Below are positions 1 through 5,724 of a DNA stretch of 7,601 nucleotides, piece by piece. The position numbers and the translations under genes are program-made. This DNA is from Methanobacterium sp. (GTDB lineage: Archaea; Methanobacteriota; Methanobacteria; Methanobacteriales; Methanobacteriaceae), in assembly GCA_020855015.1 (NCBI GenBank), contig JAHKLP010000046.1, positions 1 through 7,601 on the forward strand. The letters are read 5' to 3'. Positions within the stretch are counted from its first letter, which is position 1; each line of letters begins with the position of its first letter. The notes beneath the pieces are model-generated. The model searched no databases, was not told where the DNA came from, and worked only from the letters and a program-made list of their open reading frames with translations.

Positions 1-28
1 ATATGAATAACTTTACTTTGGTGTATGA

Positions 29-454
29 TTATCTTAAATGTCCTGTTAATTCCTTATGCATTTTTATAATTCGTTGAATTGAAGGATGTTTCCGGCCCAG
101 TTTCTTCTGCCATTTTTCAATTACAAAATCAAGATCAACCTCACAAGTTCCGTGGATGAGGTTATCAGCATGGGCCACCAATTTTTCCTCAAGAGTAATA
201 GGTAAATAATCCATTGCAGGCAATCCGATCAGTTCAGCTTCTTCTCGGGTTATGCCGGCACCTATATGTCTTTCAACAATTTTCACGATTTCAGGTTGAA
301 CACCATTTTCTCTAAGGATATTAGCCCCAATTATAGCATGGTTTATCCCGTTAGTCCTGGAGCGACCTACATCATGAAGCATGGCCCCTGCTCTGACCAA
401 ATCCAGGTCCACATCTGGTTCAAATCTCGATGCTAAATGGGTTGCTTTTAACAT
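29..454 (-). CDS. HD-domain protein (predicted metal-dependent phosphohydrolase), 5' end uncertain
   Basis: This is a 141-residue protein of the small archaeal HD family (TIGR00295-like), expected to be a soluble metal-dependent phosphohydrolase of unknown substrate. Visible motifs are the HD pair in LHDVGRSR (H27, D28), H39 in NHAIIGANIL, H63 in VERHIGAG, and the closing Asp in KLVAHADNL (D97). The start given is the only ATG, but it is probably not the natural N-terminus: the frame stays open upstream to a TAA at 629-631, and codons 455-508 read VLKEYNCHPYVIEHSEAV, which looks like the start of the family and supplies the first metal-ligand His (VIEHS). There is no in-frame ATG, GTG or TTG in that stretch and no clear ribosome binding site at 454. 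The gene lies downstream of tfe on the same strand. The family call is confident; whether the gene is intact is not. Confidence 0.8.
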   Translation of the reverse strand: MLKATHLASRFEPDVDLDLVRAGAMLHDVGRSRTNGINHAIIGANILRENGVQPEIVKIVERHIGAGITREEAELIGLPAMDYLPITLEEKLVAHADNLIHGTCEVDLDFVIEKWQKKLGRKHPSIQRIIKMHKELTGHLR

Positions 455-628
455 TACTGCTTCTGAGTGTTCTATAACATAAGGATGGCAGTTATATTCC
501 TTTAAAACAGAAGAAGAATGATATTGACTATATTGCCTCAGAAAGATCCAACCTCGGTTTATGTTGATGAAAAAACTATTTTTAATCGGTATTTTAGATG
601 CATGAAATATATCAATTGGATAAATAAC
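455..628 (-). other. Open in-frame extension of the HD gene without a start codon
   Basis: This 174-base stretch continues the HD reading frame upstream of its ATG without a stop. The part nearest the gene (455-508) encodes VLKEYNCHPYVIEHSEAV, which resembles the normal N-terminus of this HD family. The distal part (509-628) encodes hydrophobic, low-complexity sequence that looks like translated spacer. No ATG, GTG or TTG occurs in frame; the closest near-cognate codon is CTG at 539-541, with no Shine-Dalgarno sequence spaced for it. The rest of the tfe-HD spacer (629-683) is very A+T-rich, with nothing recognisable. A short plus-strand reading frame crosses this spacer but has no homology I recognise. 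Confidence 0.5.
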
Positions 629-683
629 TTAAAAAAAGTTGATATTAAAAAAATTCAAAAAAAGGAATATTATGCAAAGAATT

Positions 684-1169
684 TTAGCTCATTTGTTCCT
701 TTAATTGCTTTAATTCAGTTATTATTGATGAATTATCCTGAAACTCCATACGTGTGTTGCAGTCTGGACATATAAAATTTCTTTCAGATGCTTCTTCAAA
801 ATTATAGCGACATCCATTGGGACATACAAAGAACATGTTTTCTTCTTCGTATTCCAGAGATTGATGTATTTCTTCAGAAAACTTTTCGAATTTCTCGGAA
901 ATAATCTCGGCAATTTTTTCTTCTTCAAATCTCCAGCTGTAAGTATACCATTGAGTTTCTGGATCCTTACTTCTTTTATAACTGGCAACTCCAGCATCAT
1001 ATAATTTGTATAGAATTCTTCTAACAATATTTAATCTGATTTCAGTTTCTTCTGCTATCTCTTCGTCAGTGTTTTTGCCATTTAGTAAACATTGGATAAT
1101 GGGGATGCTGTTCTCATGGTCTTTTGTAACATCAATGAGAATCTCCTGCACATTAGGATCCTTAAGCAT
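684..1169 (-). CDS. tfe: Transcription factor E, alpha subunit (TFE)
   Basis: Archaeal TFE, homologous to the alpha subunit of eukaryotic TFIIE, joins the TBP-TFB-RNA polymerase preinitiation complex and helps open the promoter. From the start chosen here the protein has 161 residues, normal for the family. An N-terminal winged-helix domain (about residues 1-90) contains the characteristic stretch LNIVRRILYKLYDAGVASYKR. A charged linker with a WRFEEEKIAEII helix follows, then a zinc ribbon with ligands C116, C120 (CPNGC), C134 and C137 (CPDC). I chose ATG 1167-1169 because MLKDPNVQEIL matches the usual TFE start and AAGGAGG (1177-1183) lies 7 bases upstream. The frame stays open upstream, and a second ATG at 1236-1238, also preceded by GGAGG, would give a 184-residue form with a duplicated N-terminus. 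Transcription is probably monocistronic or shared with the HD gene. Confidence 0.95.
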   Translation of the reverse strand: MLKDPNVQEILIDVTKDHENSIPIIQCLLNGKNTDEEIAEETEIRLNIVRRILYKLYDAGVASYKRSKDPETQWYTYSWRFEEEKIAEIISEKFEKFSEEIHQSLEYEEENMFFVCPNGCRYNFEEASERNFICPDCNTRMEFQDNSSIITELKQLKEQMS

Positions 1170-1249
1170 CTCAGTTCCTCCTTCATGTCTTGACATTTTT
1201 AGCAACTCTTGAATTTCAGGATCATTAAGTTTAAGCATTCTAGACCTCC
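1137..1249 (-). repeat. Tandem duplication of the tfe 5' module (ribosome binding site plus start)
   Basis: Two diverged copies of the same module lie head to tail in one frame. The upstream copy (1200-1249) is GGAGG, 6 bases, then ATG CTT AAA and codons for MLKLNDPEIQELL. The downstream copy (1137-1181) is GGAGG, 7 bases, then ATG CTT AAG and codons for MLKDPNVQEIL. The two ATGs are 69 bases (23 codons) apart, so both yield TFE. The protein pattern LK-DP--QE-L is shared; the upstream copy has two extra residues (LN). Either start could be used, or the upstream one could make an alternative longer TFE. Confidence 0.6.
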
Positions 1250-1258
1250 GATACGGAG
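1246..1258 (-). promoter_or_regulatory. Hairpin covering the upstream tfe ribosome binding site
   Basis: On the transcript strand CTCCG-TAT-CGGAG forms a perfect 5-base-pair stem with a 3-base loop, followed by G. The right arm contains most of the GGAGG (1245-1249) that serves the upstream ATG at 1238. When folded it would hide that ribosome binding site but leave the one for ATG 1169 free. The repeat is plain in the sequence; a regulatory role is inference. Confidence 0.45.
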
Positions 1259-1349
1259 AGAAAGTAATCATCCATAAAATTGATAGGTCAAATCAAGCAA
1301 TACTAATTATTATTTCTCACCCGCTTCGGCGTAAATTAGCTGCCTATAA

Positions 1350-1357
1350 TTTTTAAA
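1350..1357 (-). promoter_or_regulatory. Possible proximal TATA box for tfe
   Basis: On the minus strand TTTAAAAA (within ATTTAAAAATTAT, 1346-1358) resembles an archaeal TATA box. Transcription would start near 1327, giving a leader of about 90 bases to the first tfe ATG. It competes with the better distal box at 1502-1509. This is based on sequence composition only. Confidence 0.35.
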
Positions 1358-1397
1358 TCTAAAATGTCTCTCTCCGCCCCTAATAAGACCCCTGCAT

Positions 1398-1416
1398 GTA
1401 GATAAATAAAATCTAC
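1398..1416. repeat. Small inverted repeat in the spacer upstream of tfe
   Basis: GTAGAT (1398-1403) and ATCTAC (1411-1416) are exact inverted copies around a 7-base A-rich loop. It lies in the 286-base spacer between the CofE-like gene and tfe (1272-1557), inside the possible leader made from the distal promoter. No run of T follows, so it is not an obvious terminator. Besides this the spacer holds the two TATA-like boxes, the palindrome at 1484-1501 and an unsupported 32-codon minus-strand reading frame (1336-1434). Confidence 0.4.
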
Positions 1417-1483
1417 GGTTAAGCTAGTGTTCATTGAGGTAAAGCTATATCAATAGGTGTCAAAAATATCTTGGGTTAACTAA

Positions 1484-1501
1484 CTATATGGGCCCAGATA
1501 G
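1484..1501. promoter_or_regulatory. 18-base near-perfect palindrome next to the distal tfe TATA box (operator candidate)
   Basis: CTATATGGGCCCAGATAG is symmetrical except for one A/G pair of positions, with GGGCCC at the centre. It starts directly after the TATA-like box at 1502-1509 on the minus strand and fills the space up to the predicted transcription start near 1480. A repressor bound there would block polymerase recruitment. Its G+C-rich core stands out in an A+T-rich spacer. Confidence 0.4.
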
Positions 1502-1509
1502 TATTTATA
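1502..1509 (-). promoter_or_regulatory. Distal TATA box, probably for tfe
   Basis: On the minus strand TATAAATA follows a run of seven A (AAAAAAATATAAATAC), a good archaeal BRE/TATA arrangement. The predicted start is near 1480, which would leave a leader of about 240 bases before the first tfe ATG. It lies about 50 bases beyond the stop of the CofE-like gene, where a short T run (ATTTTTG, near 1550) may end transcription of that gene. Confidence 0.45.
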
Positions 1510-1557
1510 TTTTTTTAATCAATCTTCATTGGATAAAATTCAAAGTCAAAAATTTAT

Positions 1558-2460
1558 TTAATCGGATTTAATGGATTTTCGAACTATGACTGCCGGCATG
1601 TGAGTTATGGAACCAAGTATTTCCACAGTTATGTTATTAAAATCTCCTTCAGATAATTTTTGCATATCATAAACTGTTTCCATACTATTTTCATGATTTT
1701 TCTGACACTCTTCTGCAGCAAGAGCTATCCCAATAACATTATCTATATTATGAGATTTAGAAATACCCAATGGAGTGGGTCCAATTATTTTACCCAATCG
1801 ACCCAACAGATAAGCAAAAATCCCCATATCATGTTTTATCTCCGGGATAGAAATAGGTAAAGATGTGAACATTGTTTCTCTAATTCTGTAGGTGGCATCA
1901 GTGTCAATGATCATCACAGTGACCCTTTTACCCGATCTATCAAAAATTTTCCTTTCCATTTCCTCAGAAACAACTTGAGGATCATGAGGCAGTAAAGAAA
2001 CAAAAGTTCCTGGTGCATTGCTCAGATCAACGCCAGCTTCAGAAGCAGGTTTAAGGGCATGTTTCCATCCATAATAATTCAATATTACCTCTTTGTGAGA
2101 ACGAGCCTCTGGGGGAAGCTTTCTAAGGTTTTTTATTGTCCTTTTTTTTATCCGAAATAGAGGACCAAAAATGTAGCCCCACAAATACTTAGACCACACC
2201 TCTGCCAGGAAATATGCGCTTATGGATGGTATAAATTCTGACTCATCAACAAGTCTGCCTTGAGCTATTGCTAAAGGTGTTTCCGAGACCACTAAAAAGT
2301 CATCATCTTTTAAAAACTTCACCGCAGTTTCAATGATAATATCATAAGATTCTCTGGGCTTTATATAATCTGTCTTTATTGGTATGGTAATTAAACTACT
2401 TTTTACTTCAGAATATTCAACATTTTCTGACTGATGATAATTATGCTGTTTCTGATTCAT
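1558..2460 (-). CDS. CofE-family protein (F420-0:gamma-glutamyl ligase-like), function unassigned
   Basis: This 300-residue soluble protein belongs to the coenzyme F420-0:L-glutamate ligase family, whose founding member CofE adds glutamates to F420-0 using GTP. Family-like features are the N-terminal SLITIPIKTDYIKP, the DDDFLVVSETPLAIAQGRLVD segment (about residues 53-72, like the CofE strand ending in AEGR), GVDLSNAPGTFVSLLPHDP (143-161, like the GVD.SN...LLP.DPD block), and VTVMIIDTDAT (about 181-190, in place of CofE ISDTFGR). It is longer than CofE (about 250 residues), and the usual DTFGRPWR motif is replaced, so it is probably a paralogue with another substrate. I preferred ATG 2458-2460 to the GTG at 2490 because a TATA-like box at 2493-2502 would place the transcript start downstream of that GTG. 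It follows the Fe-S gene by 101 bases. Confidence 0.75.
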   Translation of the reverse strand: MNQKQHNYHQSENVEYSEVKSSLITIPIKTDYIKPRESYDIIIETAVKFLKDDDFLVVSETPLAIAQGRLVDESEFIPSISAYFLAEVWSKYLWGYIFGPLFRIKKRTIKNLRKLPPEARSHKEVILNYYGWKHALKPASEAGVDLSNAPGTFVSLLPHDPQVVSEEMERKIFDRSGKRVTVMIIDTDATYRIRETMFTSLPISIPEIKHDMGIFAYLLGRLGKIIGPTPLGISKSHNIDNVIGIALAAEECQKNHENSMETVYDMQKLSEGDFNNITVEILGSITHMPAVIVRKSIKSD

Positions 2461-2492
2461 TTTATCATGAAAAAATAAGATGAAAATCACAA

Positions 2493-2502
2493 ATTAAATA
2501 TA
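2493..2502 (-). promoter_or_regulatory. Possible TATA box for the CofE-like gene
   Basis: On the minus strand TATATTTAAT lies in the 101-base gap after the Fe-S gene. Transcription would begin near 2470 and give a leader of about 10 bases before ATG 2460, in keeping with the lack of a strong ribosome binding site there. The gene may also be reached by read-through from upstream. Confidence 0.4.
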
Positions 2503-2561
2503 GAAAAATAATTCTTTATTATGATTTATGCCAATAATAATGCCGAATTACCTTCTAATCC

Positions 2562-3254
2562 TCACTCATTTCCTTTAACTGGAGGTGCCCATACTTTTAG
2601 ATCGATACCTTCAATGATTGCCTGTCTTCCTTCCAGTTGAACAACCACGCCCGAGTGCACTTTTTGCATCATACAGTGGTAGGGCAAAAAGCGGACTGTT
2701 TCTCCCACTCGAGGTAGCTCTCCTTCGATAGTTCCCTGAAATCCTCCCACCATACAAACTCCTACATCTTTATATTCAAATTCTGATTCTGAATCAAGGC
2801 GATGACAGGGGCCCACGAGATGAACTGTGATTAATCCATGGTTTTCTTCTAAGACTTTGGCAAAATGAATAATAGGACAGCCTAAAGGACGGTATCTTAT
2901 TATTTCGCCTGCATTAATTTCTTCCCTGGTAAATGGATATAAAGTTTCTCTACATGATTCTTCTCCAGGGAGAGGTTTTAAGATAATATCAGCCTCATAG
3001 CCATCCATAACTCCTACAATCTTCTTTTCATCAGGAATTACTTTGGTTTCCTTTAGGATTTCCTGGAGTTTAGCCAGATCTTCTTGAAATATTTCTTGAT
3101 AAAGAAACCTGCACTTTTCAAGTTGTGTTCTACCTTTGAGGAGTGCTCCTGCAAATTCATCACAACGTGCGTAGCCACAGATACCGCAGTTGTAACCTGG
3201 AAGCAACATTAAAACTTTATTTTTCTCTGAAATATCAACGGGACCTTCACGCAT
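2562..3254 (-). CDS. Fe-S protein with corrinoid-protein-type [4Fe-4S] domain, conserved in methanogens
   Basis: This is a 230-residue soluble protein. Its N-terminus carries a cluster motif PGYNCGICGYARCDEFA...C with C23, C26, C31 and C48, the spacing of the Fe-S domain found at the start of the large subunit of the corrinoid iron-sulfur protein (PF04060 type), which there holds a low-potential [4Fe-4S] cluster. No corrinoid-binding domain follows. The rest (about residues 75-230) has five further Cys (C101, C126 in PLGCPIIHF, C150 in GPCHRL, C167, C194 in PYHCMM) and nearby His, which could bind a second metal or cofactor; I do not recognise this part. The start is ATG 3252-3254 with AAGGTG upstream. 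It lies 20 bases after the GTPase stop, so the two are almost certainly co-transcribed. A role in electron delivery to a maturation step is inference. Confidence 0.8.
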   Translation of the reverse strand: MREGPVDISEKNKVLMLLPGYNCGICGYARCDEFAGALLKGRTQLEKCRFLYQEIFQEDLAKLQEILKETKVIPDEKKIVGVMDGYEADIILKPLPGEESCRETLYPFTREEINAGEIIRYRPLGCPIIHFAKVLEENHGLITVHLVGPCHRLDSESEFEYKDVGVCMVGGFQGTIEGELPRVGETVRFLPYHCMMQKVHSGVVVQLEGRQAIIEGIDLKVWAPPVKGNE

Positions 3255-3274
3255 TGAAACACCTTATGATCTGT

Positions 3275-3976
3275 TTATTCTCCCTCATAGCTCTGAAAAC
3301 CATCAATACGGCGCAGTATCCCCCGGTGATGTTTCTTGTTAACTCTGGTTTCTCCGACACATAAAGTACAAACAGCCAGTGGAGCAGAATGTCTGAGTTT
3401 CTCCTGATCAAGAGATACTTCCTGGGATTTCATAAATTCATCAGCCAATTCAGCACATCCCTGTCCACTCAAACCATTAGCCTCTATTATTTTACATTCT
3501 GGATTTACCTCCAGAATCCTTTCCCGGAAGATCTCTCGCTCTGCCTGGGATATCATGTCTCCCTTAGTTATTACTGCAATATCTGCAGTGCTTAAAAATG
3601 GACCCACTTTCAAAGGCGTGTTAGGACCGCTGGTGGCATCTATAACACAGACCCCTAAAGAATTAACAGTGAATGGTGCACAACGGTGGCATAATCCTGC
3701 CGTTTCAACTACCAATAGTTCTGCCTGGTTTTCACCAGCCCAATCAATCATTTCTTCCAGGTTGTAAATAGCGTAATGATCTGGGCACATGTCCATGGAG
3801 AGCCCCACCTTAGTGGGTACACCTATTTTGGCAAATTTACGATCATCATCTGTATAAAGGCAATCGATTTTTACTACTGCTGATTTCAATCCCATTTCAT
3901 TTATGCTTTGCAGTGCATGTATTAAAACCGCAGTTTTCCCGGAACCAGGCGTTCCAGCCACAATAACCATTCTCAT
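3275..3976 (-). CDS. HypB/UreG-like P-loop GTPase (SIMIBI class), possible metallochaperone
   Basis: This 233-residue soluble nucleotide-binding protein has a Walker A motif GTPGSGKT (8-15), a conserved Asp after strand 2 (VVKIDCLYTDDD, D38), a switch II-like VVETAGLCHRCAPF (89-102) and TKGD (137-140) in the place of the base-reading NKxD, so GTP is the likely substrate. The CHRC pair (C96, C99) falls where HypB carries its metal-site Cys (GNLVCP), and the C-terminus adds CTLC (C203, C206) followed by HH (216-217). These suggest metal or Fe-S binding. HypB and UreG insert nickel into hydrogenase and urease, but this protein is neither by neighbourhood. ATG 3974-3976 is supported by AAGGGTGAT just upstream. 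It is the first gene after a 198-base spacer with its own TATA-like box and leads into the Fe-S gene. Confidence 0.8.
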   Translation of the reverse strand: MRMVIVAGTPGSGKTAVLIHALQSINEMGLKSAVVKIDCLYTDDDRKFAKIGVPTKVGLSMDMCPDHYAIYNLEEMIDWAGENQAELLVVETAGLCHRCAPFTVNSLGVCVIDATSGPNTPLKVGPFLSTADIAVITKGDMISQAEREIFRERILEVNPECKIIEANGLSGQGCAELADEFMKSQEVSLDQEKLRHSAPLAVCTLCVGETRVNKKHHRGILRRIDGFQSYEGE

Positions 3977-4030
3977 TGAAAATCACCCTTTTAAATAATT
4001 AAATTAATTATTTTTTGTCAGATATTTTTA

Positions 4031-4040
4031 GTTATATAAT
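4031..4040 (-). promoter_or_regulatory. Probable TATA box for the GTPase and Fe-S genes
   Basis: On the minus strand ATTATATAAC lies about 55 bases upstream of the GTPase ATG, predicting a start near 4010 and a leader of about 33 bases that contains the GGTGAT ribosome binding site. The rest of the 198-base spacer (3977-4174) is extremely A+T-rich; a T run near 4085 on the minus strand may terminate the comA-ABC transcript. Confidence 0.5.
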
Positions 4041-4174
4041 TAAATTTGTTTATTAGATTTTATGGAATTTATTGATAAAAACATGAAAATTAGTTTATTG
4101 ACTTGAAAATTATTATTTGATTCCATTTTAGTTTTATTATTTCATGTTGATGAGTTTTAGGATTTTATATTGGT

Positions 4175-4942
4175 CTAGATCTTTACATCAACATTATCAA
4201 TCACTTCACCGTTACGTACTTTATCACGTAAACTCAACATTAATCCATCAATTTTATTTAATTTTTTGGATAAATCCTTTTCTTTGTCATTAGTTCCCAC
4301 AATTGCCTGCATTCCGCCATTTTTCATCACAATTCTTTTATCAGTCATAAGGGCAAGTACAGGATCATGAGTTACTACCATGACAATTTTTCCATGACCA
4401 GCCAGTGCTTTAAGGGCGTCGTGTTTTCGTATTCCTGCATTTTCAAGTTCATCGATTAGTACAATTGGTGAATTACTGATTATGGCAACATCTGCCACCA
4501 TTAACGCTCTTGATTGTCCTCCACTCAAAATTGTGAGGTCGTGTTCCTTCTTTATTGGCTCTCCAGTTAAAGTATTTGCTAATTCTATCACCGCATTTAC
4601 ACATTTACTGTGAGCACCACGACATTTAGCATGCAAACTTAAAAAATCACCAACTGTCATATCCGCAAGGAAATTCATATTCTGAGATAATTGAGCCACC
4701 ATCTTCTTTCTGGGGTTGGTTCGATCCTCGTAGCTGGGTTCTTCACCATTTACCAGAATCTTCCTCTTAGAAAAGGTATCTTCCTGGGAAAGCTGTTCAA
4801 TATCACCGATTAGGGAGCTTTTTCCACTTCCAGTTGGCCCCACTACTCCAAATATCTCACCCTTTTTTATTATGACCTTTTTCACTGGCTCGGGATTTTC
4901 TTGCTTATCAAAACCCCCTATGATAGTTATTTCTTCGATCAT
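4175..4942 (-). CDS. Soluble ABC-type ATPase encoded with comA
   Basis: This 255-residue protein is a single ABC nucleotide-binding domain: Walker A GPTGSGKSS (35-43), Q-loop Q84 (MVAQLSQ), signature LSGGQSRALMVADVA (139-153), Walker B IVLIDE (160-165) and H-loop H192 (VVTHDP). It resembles one half of methyl-coenzyme M reductase component A2 more than a transporter ATPase, but it lacks the second ATPase half. No membrane protein is encoded nearby, so a mechanochemical role in protein or cofactor assembly is more likely than transport. About residues 205-255 form a charged tail without known motif. The ATG overlaps the comA stop (ATGA) and AAAGGTGA lies upstream, so translation is coupled to comA. 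Substrate and partner are not evident from the sequence; calling it AtwA would not be justified. Confidence 0.85.
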   Translation of the reverse strand: MIEEITIIGGFDKQENPEPVKKVIIKKGEIFGVVGPTGSGKSSLIGDIEQLSQEDTFSKRKILVNGEEPSYEDRTNPRKKMVAQLSQNMNFLADMTVGDFLSLHAKCRGAHSKCVNAVIELANTLTGEPIKKEHDLTILSGGQSRALMVADVAIISNSPIVLIDELENAGIRKHDALKALAGHGKIVMVVTHDPVLALMTDKRIVMKNGGMQAIVGTNDKEKDLSKKLNKIDGLMLSLRDKVRNGEVIDNVDVKI

Positions 4943-5715
4943 CCTAGATTCACCTTTCCCAAAGTGTCTCCCCTTAGTCCTAACCTCATGGTTTCCAGAG
5001 CTGTGATTTCATCAGGAGGAATATTACCTAAATTAACGTTTGCACCAAATTTAAGAATAAAATATTTTTGTTGATTCTTCAGTGGTGCCTCCCAGATTAT
5101 CTTCTCAACTTGAGTGCCTTTAATTATTACTTCTAATTCGTCTTCCTTAACGTCACCCTGTTCATCGAATAGGCCGATTCCTTTTCCACCTTCTCGGGCC
5201 TCCATGAGTACCAGGTCAGCACCCCAATTTATATCCTGATTTACCATCTCCATCCTGTCATTGATGGTTAATAAACTATCTTTATCAGGATCTTTTTTGC
5301 CAACCTCTGTTATCACCACGTATCCGTTGTCCTTCACCAATGAAACTACCTTTTCCCTTTCTTCTTTTGAGATTTCTATAGTCCCATCTGATATTTCTAT
5401 GGCACCAAATCCCAGTTTATCGGCCTCGTTAAGATAATCTTCCAGTTTATTCTGGGAATAAGCAACCTCAAAGAGAGTTCCACCAGGATAAGGAATGACA
5501 TCATAGGAATGATAGATTTCCACCTTTTCCTGTATCATCTTGCGATTGTGGATGGCAGAAGTTCCCCATCCAAATTTAGCCAGATCTACATATTCTCCAG
5601 ATATCTCAAGGAGATCTATTGCAGTAACCGGGCCCATGCCTTTATCTAACATCATGGTGATTCCGGTGCCTGTTTTAGGGTTGCGTTGAGGAGTGAGAAA
5701 ATTAAAGGCATTCAT
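4939..5715 (-). CDS. comA: Phosphosulfolactate synthase (ComA)
   Basis: ComA adds sulfite to phosphoenolpyruvate to make (2R)-phospho-3-sulfolactate, the first step of the methanogen pathway to coenzyme M (2-mercaptoethanesulfonate); it is Mg-dependent and cytosolic. The 258-residue protein has the family's TIM-barrel size and conserved blocks: MMLDKGMGP near the N-terminus, VDLAKFGWGTS (43-53) with the conserved Lys, YPGGTLFE (76-83), IEISDGT (106-112), VITEVGKK (134-141) and LVLMEAREGGKGIGLFD (168-184). I chose ATG 5713-5715 because AGTGAT lies just upstream; a GTG three codons earlier (5722-5724) is an alternative. It is the promoter-proximal gene of the minus-strand block and overlaps the ABC gene by 4 bases, so the two are one transcript. 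Confidence 0.95.
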   Translation of the reverse strand: MNAFNFLTPQRNPKTGTGITMMLDKGMGPVTAIDLLEISGEYVDLAKFGWGTSAIHNRKMIQEKVEIYHSYDVIPYPGGTLFEVAYSQNKLEDYLNEADKLGFGAIEISDGTIEISKEEREKVVSLVKDNGYVVITEVGKKDPDKDSLLTINDRMEMVNQDINWGADLVLMEAREGGKGIGLFDEQGDVKEDELEVIIKGTQVEKIIWEAPLKNQQKYFILKFGANVNLGNIPPDEITALETMRLGLRGDTLGKVNLG

Positions 5716-5724
5716 TATTATCAC

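Noticed and set aside
518..775. 85-codon plus-strand reading frame between the HD gene and tfe
   Set aside because: It has low-complexity, Lys/Asn/Ile-rich sequence without homology, lacks a ribosome binding site and overlaps the tfe zinc-ribbon end on the other strand.
1336..1434. 32-codon minus-strand frame in the tfe leader
   Set aside because: No ribosome binding site and no recognised homology; too short to list as a gene without conservation data.
1484..1501. GGGCCC-start sequence considered as a tRNA acceptor end
   Set aside because: No matching 3' acceptor strand, T-loop or anticodon arm could be found within tRNA length on either strand.
2461..2490. GTG at 2490 as start of the CofE-like gene
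   Set aside because: It adds ten hydrophobic residues not typical of the family and would lie upstream of the predicted transcript start.
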